A DNA stretch of 64,000 nt from Dendrophyllia cribrosa (GCA_024195265.1 JAJLRJ010000005.1:17029536-17093535), one strand, 5' to 3'; shown: positions 44,935 through 56,294, numbered from the stretch's first letter. A program made the numbers and translations. The notes: generated from the letters alone by a model not told the origin.

Positions 44935-46907
44935 CAGTACCGCTCGCGTGTATTGCAGCACTACACGCGCGTGTAATACACGCATTTTACACGCATTTGA
45001 CGCGCGTGTAACAGGCAAGCTACACGCAGTGGATATGAAATTGCGTGTAACAAACTACACATAGTGGATATGAAATTGCGTGTAACAAACTACCCGCAGT
45101 GGATATGAAATTGCGTGTAAAATTACACGCAATCCTTCAACTGTTAGTGCGTGAAAAGAGGAGAAAACATTTACCGTACAGACCATATCATTCGCGTACT
45201 TCGTGGCGACTCCGTTTACAATGTACTCTCTTTCGTGAACGTTGCTGTATTTATTTTACAGACACGAATTTTCGGCAAGCTGTTTACCGATAGATAAAGT
45301 TTCGTTAACGCATGTCTTTGCTCACTGTATCCCTATTGTGCTAAACAAGCGGCGCCGTTAAGTGCACGTGTGCGTGAAAAGCGGACAAACATTTACCGTA
45401 TTGTTCGCGTACTTCGTGGCGACCCGTTTGCATTTTGAATCCTCAGTTTTGAATTCGATTTCTTACAATGTACTGTCTGTCGTGAACGTTGCTGTATTTT
45501 CAGCAAGCGGTTTACTGATGGATAAACTTTTGTTAACGCATAGTCTTTGCTCAATGTATCCCTGTTGTGCTAAACAAGCGGCTCCGTCCTGTCCGTCGAC
45601 TGTGCGTAAAATGCGAACAAAACATTTAACGTGTCGTTCGCATACTTCGTGGCGACTCCATTTGTATTTTAAATCATCAGTTTTGAATTCGATTTCTTAC
45701 AATGTACTTCCTGTCGTGAACGTTGCTGTATTTATTATACAGACAAGAATTTTCGGCAAGCGGTTTACCGCCGATCTGAGACCGAAAGGTCCGTTAACGC
45801 AAGTCTGCTGAATATATCCCTGTTGTGCTAAACTAGCGGCGCCGTCGACTGTCTCGGAATTCAAAACTAAAATAAATAAACACAAAATTGGCTTTCGTTT
45901 TTCCGTGAATTCTTAAAGTATATTTATCCTTAAATGTGTAAAAAATCTGCAGACTGTCGGAAATTATTCCATAAATAATGTCCTAAATCAGAAACGCATT
46001 CGATGCTTGAAATGAAATTCGATCTGTTAGCAGATCTCGTTGCAAAGCACGTGACCAAATCTACCGTCTTTCTTTTTAGGTGTTTGCGACATTTGCCGAC
46101 TATTCTAGCACAGATTTTACACTTGAAATTTACTCCACAATTGAAATTTATATTGGATAGACTTAAAAAAAGGTCAGGCGAAAAAGATCGTATGATCCTG
46201 TTTATTTGACTCGTTTGAAATTCACTTTGAGTCGGACGGATGACAACATCGCTGTCACCTTTGTTTATGTAAGCTTAAAAACAACATCTTCGAATTTCAC
46301 TTCAGTAATGTTGAATGTTATAGCAAAACGACTTTGTAGCGAATCGATATGGCTACTCTGGCTACGCTACGGAGTTTTTGCCGAGGAACAATTAGCTTCA
46401 AAGTGGTCTGTCAATTAATACTGAAGACGTTATCGTCGCGGTTTGGGCGCTATCTGTTGGCAGGCTGAAACACGGACATTACAGCAGTCGAATTGCTTTA
46501 TACTTTCTAGCCTTGTCGAGTCAAATACTTTCGCCCATCTTTGGTATCATTTAGTTCGGAAGGAATTCATCTTAGTTTGACTTTTAAAACAATTTCATGA
46601 AGTAGTATTATTTTCCATTAATTGATACTCGAATCCATAATAAACAATTTGCGCGATGTTGTGATTTTGCTTCTTCCCGTTGGGTATGTAGTCACTTCTC
46701 GAATTCTTGTTTGACAAACTACATGCATTTGAATCACAAAATACACGCATTTTTAAAAAAAAGGGAATACACGCATACACGTGTAATTCGGCTTTTCTAT
46801 TACACGCGTGTACACGTGCGTCAAATTCGTGTAAAATGCGTGTAGTACACGGACTTTACACGCATTTTACGCGCGTGTAGGTGCTGCAATACACGCGAGC
46901 GGTACTG
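44935..46907. mobile_element. 1.97 kb TA-flanked element, ends CAGTACCGCTCGCGTG
   Basis: Left CAGTACCGCTCGCGTGTATT and exact complement on the right, with TA at 44933-44934 and 46908-46909. Arms of about 130-170 bp are full of ACACGCGTGTAA / TTACACGCATTTTACACG palindromic units. A TA target and CAGT start suit a Tc1/mariner-type non-autonomous element. The core is occupied by three tandem repeats (45147-45858) and no transposase. Confidence 0.75.
45147..45858 (+). repeat. Three tandem repeats of ~214-260 bp
   Basis: Each unit runs GTGCGTGAAAA...CATTTACCGT...TACTTCGTGGCGACTCC...CGTGAACGTTGCTGTATTT...CGGCAAGCGGTTTACC...GTTAACGCA...CCCTGTTGTGCTAAAC...GCGGC. Units 2 and 3 share an extra AGTTTTGAATTCGATTTCTT. 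Small ORFs here (45362-45811) are not conserved between units. Confidence 0.8.
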
Positions 46908-47206
46908 TAGCAAATTCCTAGCTCATTACAGGTGTGACCAACCTAGCGCGGCACTGCTTGCTTGCTTGAAAAAGACCTGCTTACCACTACAAAACATTCT
47001 GACAGGGCTGGCCCCTGCTTCTGCCACGATTTTCAGCTTAAAAATCAGATCGTATGAATGATGGCGAGTGCTTGGCATGATTACGCGGATTGAAGTAGAC
47101 AAATGTTTTGATTAGTGTTGGGTTAGTTATGAAACTGATGATTTGATCTGCTTGTAGGTTTTTTAAAAGCTAAAAATGGATCATTGCATATTTATTGCTT
47201 TAAAAA

Positions 47207-48445
47207 GGGTGTCTAGAAAATGACGACCTAGAAAACGAAGACCTACGACCCATAAAGCGACGACCTAGAAAGCGACGACCCAGAAAATGATGAGCTGGTG
47301 CTAGTAATATTATTTCGTAACTTTTAAATAGTACATTGTAAAGTGATAGAAGAATTAAAATTGAACTGAAGTTAAATTGAGTTGCAGTTTAACTGAAAAG
47401 GAATCAGATCCGCTTCTTGTCACGCAACACTTCTCTTTACGTGCTGCACGATGTAGTATATCATATAATGTAAGCTATAGAACTGGCCGCAGAAACCTTG
47501 CTCTCTTTTTTATAGCACAATCTCTGTTTCAAATGATGTATTTACAAATAGTTCAGAACAGGCTTTTAGCCAGAAATTGAAAAGTGGGCGCCCTAAAGAT
47601 ATCTCCCATCATAAATTTTTAAAGGATTAGGTGCAATTTTAAATAATTTCTTCAAAGAGTGGGCGTCCACAGGACGCCTGGACACCCTGCTAGCTGAAAG
47701 CTTGATTCAGAAGTTTCACTTCTGCTGAATGTTTTTTCTCTTCACATTTTGCCGAGATTCCAGTAACGTTTTTGCAGATAAACCTCCAACATATAACAAG
47801 GTAACTATCGAGGACGTCATAACAGAGAAGCCTATTGTTGTTGCAACTAAGCGCGAAGGTGAAGATCAGGAGTCATCCAAGTGGAAAGAGTTTTCTGATG
47901 ATGTCAAGGCCCTCCTTGATATCAAGGAATTATTGGTGGAGCTGGTGGCAGGTATTGTGAAAGAGGCCGAGATTCTTCTGAACACTCAGGATGCCATTCA
48001 ACAAATGCCTTCACTCGACGTCGGCAACATTTGCAAGTGTCTTGTGGCTGCAAAGACTTGCAACATAAGAATGTATGAGTGCACGATGTATTGAGAGCAT
48101 GTCACCTGTAACTGCCCTTGTTACAAATTTAGCATGTTATGCAAGCACATGCTATGTGTTGCAGAGAACTCACAACTAAAGCTGCACATTGAGCACTTTA
48201 AAAAGTCATCACAATGATCAAATCCCTCCAAAAGTGGCCTTGTTGTACCGCAGAAGGTAATGACCGACCTCTTACAGCCTGTTTTCTCTCTTGAGGAACC
48301 TAAAGCGAAAAATTGTCATCACTGCCGAACGGAATTTCCTTGTAGTACCACGATCGTACCCTACAATTAAGTATTTAAGAGTAAATGCGAAGAAAGCTTC
48401 CTTTCCTAGGTTGTCGTTTTCTAGGTCGTCGTTTTCTAGACACCC
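47207..48445. mobile_element. 1.24 kb MULE-like element (GGGTGTCTAGAAAA ends)
   Basis: Left GGGTGTCTAGAAAATGACG and right the complement of GGGTGTCTAGAAAACGACG, with GACCTAGAAAACGA repeats in both arms. Flanks CTTTAAAAA (47198-47206) and CTTAAAAAA (48446-48454) could be a 9-bp TSD with one mismatch, which suits Mutator-like elements. It encodes a SWIM zinc-finger fragment, also consistent with MULEs. Confidence 0.65.
47729..48217 (+). pseudogene. SWIM zinc-finger protein fragment with in-frame stop
   Basis: The frame encodes EDVITEKPIVVATKREGE, an acidic/helical stretch (VKALLDIKELLVELVAG), then CKCLVAAKTCNIRMYECTMY, a TGA at 48092-48094, and in the same frame EHVTCNCPCYKFSMLCKHML, ending TGA at 48215-48217. 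CNCPC...CKH fits the SWIM CxCx(n)CxH pattern. SWIM domains occur in Mutator-type transposases and ZSWIM proteins. The single stop (one base from CGA or TGG) suggests young decay. No DDE core is visible, so it is a C-terminal remnant. Confidence 0.62.
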
Positions 48446-50076
48446 CTTAAAAAAAAAAGTAGTAGTTCCATATTGGAAGTGAAGTGCTGCCACATTGCGA
48501 GATGTGTCACGCTGGCCAAGAATCTTGCAGACATCGGGCTGACATAAATCAAATTTACGCCATCACCGTGTAATTGGACAAAATCCTTCAGTTCTGCCGT
48601 GCTGTGCACTCCGAAAGGTCTCAGATTTTTCCCACATGTAAATAATTTATTAGTCTTCATTTCCTGTCGGTTATTTTCCCGATTCTGGAATAATACGCCT
48701 CAGATTTTGACGAACACATAGTGATTGTTTAATAAAAAGTGAACACTGGACAGTGAAGGAAGAAATATAAATGTGGTAGGAATCCCGATTAATTTCACTT
48801 CTTTTGGTTTGCCTTTCATGAATCTTTATTTCGTGAAGTTGAAGGAACAAGACAGCCTCGGGTGCAAAAATTCACCGCTGATAGAAGATGTACAATACGT
48901 TTCTTGCGAGTTTCACTTGTACTAGTAAATGTTTCTTGGGCGAAAATAACCTTAAAGCGATCACTTTTTCATTTAATTTTCTTTTCTATGTTTCGGATAC
49001 TGAGGAATAAAAATTGGATATATTTTCGTGTGTCTGATTGCGAGATGTGATCAGATGTTTTATGAAATAGCTGCGTTATGCGTCACTGGAAAGGCTTCAA
49101 ATTTCTTTTACATAAATTTATGCAAATTGCAACATTTTAACCTCAACTGAAAAAATATATTTCAAAGGGCTAAATTTGTTTCTCTCCTCCTAAATTATCA
49201 CTTCTGTTGTTGACTTTGATTAAATTTATAAGTTTCCTTCAAAATTTATTATAATAATGGCAGGAATACTTCCAGCAAAACTTTGAATTCAAAAAGTTGT
49301 TTTGACTCCGTGTCTGCACCAGGCAAAATGAGCTGAAAGATTCTTGGCTTCAAAAGGCCACTTTGCGGCTACATTTCCATTCAGGTCCATTTACTTCAAA
49401 AGTGTCGGAAACACATACCAGCTAGAAGAACCTCTGTCCATGTTCAACTGATTTCCTGAGTACTTCTAGACATGACAAGTTGAATGGATAGCATAAACCA
49501 CTTCAAAACCAGTCGAAAGCGTGGTCGAAACAAACGACATAAACAGCGAAATTTGTGCATAGATGCATGCTCGAGTCGGCTTGTCATCACTTTGTTTTGA
49601 TTGGATGCCGAGGCTCTCCCGAGACTGCCGACGGTTTTATAGTAGATCTTCCGCTCTTGATTGGTTCTCAAACAATTCATTGTTACTTTCGGGAAACCGA
49701 GACAGACAGACGTTAACATTCTCAATTCTACACGATTAGTAAACTGCCTGCTGGTAGCAACCATGTTTCTTGACCACCGAGGAACACATGCTTAGCAGAT
49801 TAAATTTTATTATTTCAAGATAGATATGCATCAAAATGCGTGTCTCAGTTGAAAACCTCTTTTAGATCGATTTTAAGGTTGCAGTAAAGACTCCAAATGT
49901 GAAACATCTAAAGTTTATTGTTGTTTATATTAGTTTACAACAAATTAGTTATTGTTATCACTGGATTCACATTGTTCATATTACAAAATGTATTCGTAAC
50001 AAAGTATTACGTCATTAAGTTAACAGCTGATGGAAGGAGTGAGGGAGGGAGGGAGATCAACTAGAAAGGGAAAACC
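48446..50076. other. No supported gene
   Basis: AT-rich; the ORF at 49444-49764 (-) has no motif. A GAGGGAGGGAGGGAG run is at 50040-50055. Confidence 0.35.
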
Positions 50077-50082
50077 TCTTAA

Positions 50083-50899
50083 CAGGCCTTCTGATAGGGT
50101 GCGATTAAAAAAATGGAAATTATGCGGCATTTTCAGTGCAGATTATGCGGCAAGAAAGGACTATTATGCGGCAAATTCTGAGCTATTTTAAGCTTGTTTT
50201 ACTAGGTTTCAGAGGAAGAAAACCACTTTTGTGCTGCTCTAAAGACAAAATTTTGAACATAAGGGAACAATAATTAAGCATCTATGTGTAACTCAGGATT
50301 AAAAAAAAGATAAATCAGGTACTAAGGATATACCAAACTTAGGTCTTATGCACCACCTTGGTTTTGTTCAACCTTCTGCTGGTGCATGACCGACTCAAGG
50401 TGCCTGTCCACCACGGACTTTCGAAGATGATGGATCACAGCGTTGCATGTTGAACAAAACATCAGCCCATCCTCCACATAGAAGGTACCTTCGGGGTATT
50501 TTATTGCTCTATCTTTCGTGGTCAAATTTGTCGGAAGGTGTGATCTTGTCTTTTCAGTCAAAGAAACAGCGGGCATTTTCACTACAAACTTCTCCATGAG
50601 GTCATTTGTTTCGTTTTTTGACGAAAGTAGCTACATTTTGCTGTCGAAATAACTACGCTTTCCAATTCCGGTGTATTTTTGTAAGTTGCAGAAGGTTTCC
50701 GAGGCTTTTTCAAGGGTAAATCCTCTTAAAATGATGTGTAGATGTGGGATTTTTTAAAATAAAGTGTTAATTTATGGTTAATTTTGTGAACATTGTGCGA
50801 TTTTTCATGTATTGTGTGATTTTTTTATGATTGTGCGATTGGATGCGATTTGAGGTCAATTGTGCGAAATCGCACCATCACGTAATATCAGAAGCCCTG
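50083..50899. mobile_element. 817-bp hAT-like element carrying a BED-like zinc-finger exon
   Basis: Left CAGGCCTTCTGATAGGG, right complement of CAGGGCTTCTGATA, TSD TCTTAA at 50077-50082 and 50900-50905. ATTATGCGGCA repeats lie near the left end and GTGCGATT repeats near the right. Holds the ORF at 50346-50597 but no catalytic domain. Confidence 0.7.
50346..50597 (-). CDS. CGGBP1/BED-like zinc-finger protein fragment
   Basis: An 83-codon ORF from ATG at 50597. It opens MEKFVVKMPA and holds FCSTCNAVIHHLRKSVVDRH followed by LESVMHQQK: a Cys-x2-Cys...His-x4-His finger laid out as in CGG triplet repeat-binding protein 1 and related hAT-derived DNA-binding domains. Such a finger would bind DNA, in hAT transposases near the element ends. 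It ends KVEQNQGGA, and a possible donor (CAAG/GTGGTG) precedes the stop, so it could be the first exon of a longer protein. Being inside a TIR element with a target duplication, it is more likely a transposase N-terminus than a host gene. Confidence 0.62.
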   Translation of the reverse strand: MEKFVVKMPAVSLTEKTRSHLPTNLTTKDRAIKYPEGTFYVEDGLMFCSTCNAVIHHLRKSVVDRHLESVMHQQKVEQNQGGA

Positions 50900-51017
50900 T
50901 CTTAAAAATGTGTATGGTTAATGCGGAATTTTAGTAGTTTATTAAGGATGTTGGTCTACCTACATGAAATCATTCTTCTGGGTTATCTTTAATCCTGTGT
51001 TCCCTTTTTTTTTTCAG

Positions 51018-51083
51018 GAACAGTTGAGGGAAATTTATGCGTCAAGAAAATACAAAAATCTCAAAGAAAAGTTTAACTTTGAG
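51018..51083 (+). CDS. Internal exon, duplicated acidic-tail gene (copy 2)
   Basis: 66 bp between acceptor TTTTTTTTCAG and donor GTAAGT, reading EQLREIYASRKYKNLKEKFN-FE. Differs from copy 1 at Y-G to Y-A, M to K and S to N, with frame intact. The intron to 56506 is 5.4 kb here against 1.5 kb in copy 1 because of three inserted elements. Confidence 0.7.
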
Positions 51084-51173
51084 GTAAGTGGTTTGGGCTA
51101 TAAACAACATTTACATTACATTACATTTTTTACATAATACCCGCAATACCCATCTACTCTTAAAATCTCTATT

Positions 51174-52922
51174 CAGGGATTCTGACAGGATGCGCGGGTG
51201 CGGGACCGCACAATTCGGTCAAACCCGCACAATTCCGCACAATTCCTAAAAATCCGCACAATCCCGCACAATACTGAAATATTTGATTAAAATTTTAATT
51301 AAATCAGGTATTTCTATTCTTGGTTTTCACATGACGTCATAAAAATTAAAAAATCTAAAGTATACGTCCTACAAAGCTGTTTCTAACATGGTATGTGGAT
51401 ACAAGTGTTATAATCTTTCACAAAAAGTTTCAGGTTTTAACGATGTTTTGCTTCCGATTTACAAAGGTTTTAAATGTGTCACGCAATGCGTCACGCTATT
51501 TCAGATAAGCCGCGAAAATAAACAAAATTGAATCAGCTGAAAGTTATTGTTTGCATTATAAGTGCTTATAAGCCGAGTTAATGGAGCTTATAGCAAATAC
51601 AATATTTTTGGATGTGATTTTTGGTGTAATTAAGACTTGGAATTTTTGGCCGCCATCTTTGTGCCCCTGAGTGGGGCACAAAGATGGCCGCTCCATACAT
51701 TTCTTACTAAAAATATCAAATACTCGTTCGCCTATAACTCTTGAACAAAATGCTGTTGCGCTTCAAAATTTGGCCAAGATGTGTAGTTTTAAACTCTCTA
51801 CAATTCCATAAACATTTTGGATTCGAAATCTATTTTTTAATGCTTCTGAATTTTGATATGACGTAAGTGAAAGCCAAGAATTGATTACCAAGATTTCGAG
51901 AAACGTTTTAGGCTATTTTTAGCCCATTTTCCTTCCAAACAATCGAGAAAACCCTCGCTTTCCTCGAACAGCTCGAGAGGATCGATACAAAAACAACAAG
52001 GCGTTCTCTTCGCCGTCCTGGGAACTAGTCTCAGTTTTACTTCTTTCCGACTTCCTACAGATTTTCGCGTAGCTTTTTAGTTGTCGTTTTTCAGACATTA
52101 TGTCGTTTTTCTTAGTGGCCTGTTGATATTTTTTCCAGCGCTTTCGCTTCCTCTTTCAGTTTAATATGTCGGGTACCAAAGAAGAAACACCGAAGAAATG
52201 TACCCGGTCACGCCGAATTGAATGTCACTCTGTCTGAATTATTTTCGCAAAGAACTTATCAAGTTTGCGAATCGACAAACAAACTATTAAAGCGCTGAAA
52301 CTTCGGATTGATAGGAGAAAATTATTAAGTTCTGATCAGAATACTGGATTTGATTTTTTCAATCAAGTGAAAGACGTTCCCTTTCATTCAGGAAAATGCA
52401 AAACAAACATGCTATCAAATTACATTTAGCACGCAATTTGCATACATCTCGAGGTTGTGTTTTTGCGGCAAACTTTCGAAGAAATTGTGTGAACCTTTAA
52501 TGGAAATTATTCAAACTACATAAAATGTACGGATTTTTCATAAAGGAACTCGCAACATATCGGAAACATTTCATTTAAATGTGGTATTTCGGTTTTACCC
52601 GATTGAGTTCATCGTGTCACGCAATGTGATTTTGTTGAGACAAATAAACTTTGGTGAAGAAAAACAGCCGCAAATTGGCGATTGCTGGGTACATTTTAAT
52701 GCCCAAAGTAAAACATCTATTTGTATTTTTCATTTATGCAGAATTTCCTCCCTGACATATTTTTCTGGCCTGGCTAGAACACTGGTGATTGAATATTTGG
52801 TTGGTCACAGGATTGCACAATCCCGCACAATTTCCCGCACAATCAACGTTATTTCCCGCACAATTTGCCTCAAAACTCCCGCACAATTTTAGTTTTTTCC
52901 CCGCACCCTGTCAGAGTCCCTG
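51174..52922. mobile_element. 1.75 kb hAT-like element with exact empty site in copy 1
   Basis: Ends CAGGGATTCTGACAGG and complement of CAGGGACTCTGACAGG; TSD TCTATT at 51168-51173 and 52923-52928. Copy 1 reads AAAATCTCTATTCTCTTG without the element, confirming a 6-bp duplication. CCGCACAATT repeats crowd both ends (51220-51275 and 52812-52895). Interior holds the MITE at 51316-51881 and an ORF without motif (52581-52892) that runs into the repeats. Confidence 0.85.
51316..51881. mobile_element. ~0.57 kb MITE nested in the hAT-like element
   Basis: Ends ATTCTTGGTTTTCACATGACG and complement of ATTCTTGGCTTTCACTTACG; central hairpin TTTGTGCCCCTGAGTGGGGC at about 51659. Half copies at 4169-4395 and 38655-38822. 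Confidence 0.65.
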
Positions 52923-53455
52923 TCTATTCTCTTGATCAGTTGGGTCTTGTTTAAATAGTCCAGGCATAAAGACAAATCAAAACTGGATACATTATGAAAA
53001 TTGAAATTAAATTTACCCTTTAAACAAAAACATTACACTTTGATTGCATTGGAAACTTTATTATCAGAAGCTGCAAAAGGTTAGGAAATAGAGAAAAGCA
53101 ATTTATACAAGGAATAATCTCTTCGTAACTTGGATGATAAATGAGTTTGTGTTATCAGTACAGATTTAGGAAAGAATCAATGGAGTTTTCAGCAGGAATT
53201 AAAACTGTTATCTTCATGTCAGCGAAAGATGATTACCTAATCTTGCAATCAATTAAATGAAGCTCTGTTTTCAGCATCAACAGTCACAACAATATCAATA
53301 TTGTCATTCGTTTCAATGGTAAATTAAAAAAAAATGTTTTTGTGTGGGGCCTTTGAAGCCTGTTAGCAGGGGGGTGGAGTAGGGGAGGCTTGAGCCACCC
53401 CCTCTCCCATAATGTTTGCCAACAGGGTATGCATCACTTTTCCTGAAACCCTTAA

Positions 53456-54443
53456 CCCATTGACACCTGAGGATTTTTACGTTTTTGAGTGATTTTCTGT
53501 ATACACACGCCCCATAGGATTTCGTGACTCCATATTTGGGGTTACCATTGAAAGTGCTGCTGTTCTAAAACAATGAAGGCTCAAGTTTACTGGAAACGTC
53601 ATTGTGACGTTGTCATTTTGCTTCTTTGAATTGCAATAAAGGCTCCAATATCATGTATCTGCGATTTTTGGTAAGTTCACAGCCATTTTTCATCTTTAGT
53701 AGCTGCCTGATGAGCATCATTAAGCTTGAAGGTAGTTCAGAGTCCACTTTCTCAATGAAGCGAGTTAGGTGTTGTACTTCGTTTACGAATTTGGCTCGTT
53801 GCTCGTTGAACTGGAAAAATGGCCGCCACGAAACAAAGTAGCCTTGGGACTCGACTCTGGATGAATTTCTCGACCTACCACGGCATATTTTGGAAGTTGC
53901 GACCACTGAAGAACACAACCAGCACGAAATTTCGGTGGTAGGTCGGAGTGGCTGTGGACTTAGTATTATGAAATGTGTGGGGATAGAAACGAACGCTGTC
54001 AAAAATTGTGGCTATTTCCCAGCATGCAGTGCGGTGGTGATGTTGAAAATCGAGGCAAGGTCAGTATGCACTAGAACGAGAGGCTGTAGCTCGGCCCGAG
54101 CAATGAATAAGAGCAAAAAAATTCACTGTTAAGCTAGGACTAGGACTGAATTTTGCTGTGAATGTTGACTTTTGGGTTTGCCACGATGATTGGAATAAAA
54201 AAAACTAAAGGCAAAAACGTGATTTTTTTTTATGACGTTTAAAACGGTCATTTTGGTTATCGTCCAAATTCTGCAAAAATTGCCGACTTTTTTGTGTTTA
54301 TTGGGTATCTCAATTTTAGAGACTTTCTAGTCAATGCTCACAACTGCTAGTTAAGGCAATGTTCGCACGATTGAGAAAGTTGCAATTTTTTAAAGCAGTG
54401 GAGTCTTGTACAGGCGGTTACGGGCGGTTCAGGTGTCAATGGG
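53456..54443. mobile_element. 988-bp TTAA-flanked piggyBac-like element
   Basis: Ends CCCATTGACACCTGA and its perfect complement; TTAA at 53452-53455 and 54444-54447. CCC-starting TIRs and TTAA targets are piggyBac hallmarks. Copy 1 has the undisturbed CCCTTAAAGAGC at about 32270. ORFs inside (53613-54002) have no transposase motif. Confidence 0.8.
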
Positions 54444-54450
54444 TTAAAGA

Positions 54451-55700
54451 CAGGGCAAAAAACTTTTTTTCTGGACAAGTGCCACTCGAATGTTGGTTGT
54501 TCGAAAGTAAAAATTCATGTTCACTCGTCCAAAAAAATGTTTGCCATGTTTGGCAAACCAGTTGCTTAAGCTCATGAATGGTAGCTTTATCTAAACAATA
54601 GTCTGTTGAGTTTGATCGCCCAGGTTCTAAAAGGAACTGTTGTTGAAAATGGCAAGTCATCTTCAGAGTCATGTGGATGGTATATCGTTAGTTGATGGTA
54701 TTAATATCCTTCTAGATGTTGTTGCAAAAAGTCAGTTCAGTCATTGTGTTATTGGCTGTGGAGACTTCAGTCAGTGATTGGTTAATAAGTTGAATTAGTC
54801 AGTTCAGTCCATCATTTGTCTCAATTGTTTCTCATTGATAAATCATTTGTAGGCTACAGGTGGCTGTTGGCATCAGTTCAGTGGTGTTGGTTCTAAGTTA
54901 ATAAAAAATGTAGCGATAAAACAAAATTGCAATGTACCGTAAAAACTGGCATACAAGCCGCACTTTTTTGCCCAAATACCAAATATTTTCCCTCAAAATT
55001 GGGGGTGCGGCTTTTTTGCGGGAACAGCTGCAATAGGTTATACTTTCCGGTGATATAAGTTGAGCCAGACTTTTGGAGCCTTAAAATTATGATTCTATTT
55101 ATTTGAGGTGTGCAACGTGGAGCAAACATTCTTTAACTTTAGATGATGGAGTAGAAAAGTGAGTCTTCATTCTCTAACAGAGCTGCCAGAGTGCCTCCGA
55201 GACCAAACATCAAATTGAAGAATAAGGATCTACATGAAACACGTATTCACATAACGCACAAACGTGAACGTCGTGTTTATAAATTTTAAAATTTAGCCTG
55301 AAATTGTCAAAATGCCTTTGTTAAAACAGTGCTCCCTATCTTTGTCGGACATTTTGAAGCTTTTAGCAATGAAGGAACATAGAGGACGAACGAATACAAA
55401 GCCAAAGAAAAGAGTCTATAAACAAGTGGCCATCTTGGTTAACCTTAGTAACCAGGCTATATAAAAACATGTGCTCAAGAAATTTGAACGGTTGGAAAAT
55501 GGGCAAGTTTTCGAAAAGAAACCAGGTTAGTTTACGAAGTCCAAAGATTTTTGGGGATGACAACTCAGGGAAGAACAAGACAAATGTTTCCTGGTAAATT
55601 GTACTTGTCCCGTTGGACAAGTGCTTTTGAAAATCGACTTGTCCGAGATCAAGAAGTACTTGTCTCAGATAAGCGGATAAGTGGAAGTTTTTTTGCCCTG
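54451..55700. mobile_element. 1.25 kb hAT-like element containing captured host sequence
   Basis: Ends CAGGGCAAAAAACTT and complement of CAGGGCAAAAAAACTT; 5-bp TSD AAAGA at 54446-54450 and 55701-55705. Inserted next to the TTAA element. 54543-54900 is a copy of the gene 3' end. Subterminal GGACAAGT repeats occur at both ends. No transposase seen. Confidence 0.75.
54543..54900 (+). pseudogene. Captured 3' end of the acidic-tail gene
   Basis: 358 bp matching 56614-56972: the last nine codons (A-MFGKPVA), stop, flank and left arm of the PLE. It shares copy-2-specific text (GATGTTGTTGCAAAAAGTC) missing from copy 1, so it derives from copy 2 or a close relative. No promoter, acceptor or upstream coding, so not a gene. 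Confidence 0.75.
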
Positions 55701-56294
55701 AAAGAGCATACAAACACATTTATTTTGTGGCGATAGATACCATTATGCAATGCATCTCTTCTAGGGTAAAATCTATGTGAACATACAGAAACTCCTGGTA
55801 AAAATTCATGGTGAATCAAGATTTGTACTTGATTTAGTAAGAAAGACAGCTGTTATTCTTTCCAAAAATTGCAAGGATGGAATTTGACCCTTCAAACTTT
55901 GACATCAGTAATCAGATAACCTATCAATCCCTTTAAAGTCCAAGATTTACGCTGGGAAAATGTTACTTGTCATGCCAGCAAGGTCTGCAGCTAAGGAAAT
56001 ATTTTTTTCCGACACTCGAGGGTGTGAAGACTAAATTGCATTAAACAAGTAAAGATTCCAAAGAAAACATCTAATGGTGCTGCATGTTGACAAGGGACGG
56101 AACAGTAAAAAACAATAAAAGTAGTGGTTACCAATGTCTTTGAACATAAAAAAAAAAATTCGGAAAGCAACTTTTTGGCTAATTTTCTGCAAACAGAATA
56201 AAAATATTTGTACATGCAAACTTTGGTATAATGAAAATTATCTATGAATCATTTCAGTTACACTAAAAGCATTGCAAAATTTATCACTAATGTT

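Noticed and set aside
49444..49764. 106-codon minus-strand ORF
   Set aside because: No motif; probably chance in a gene-free stretch.
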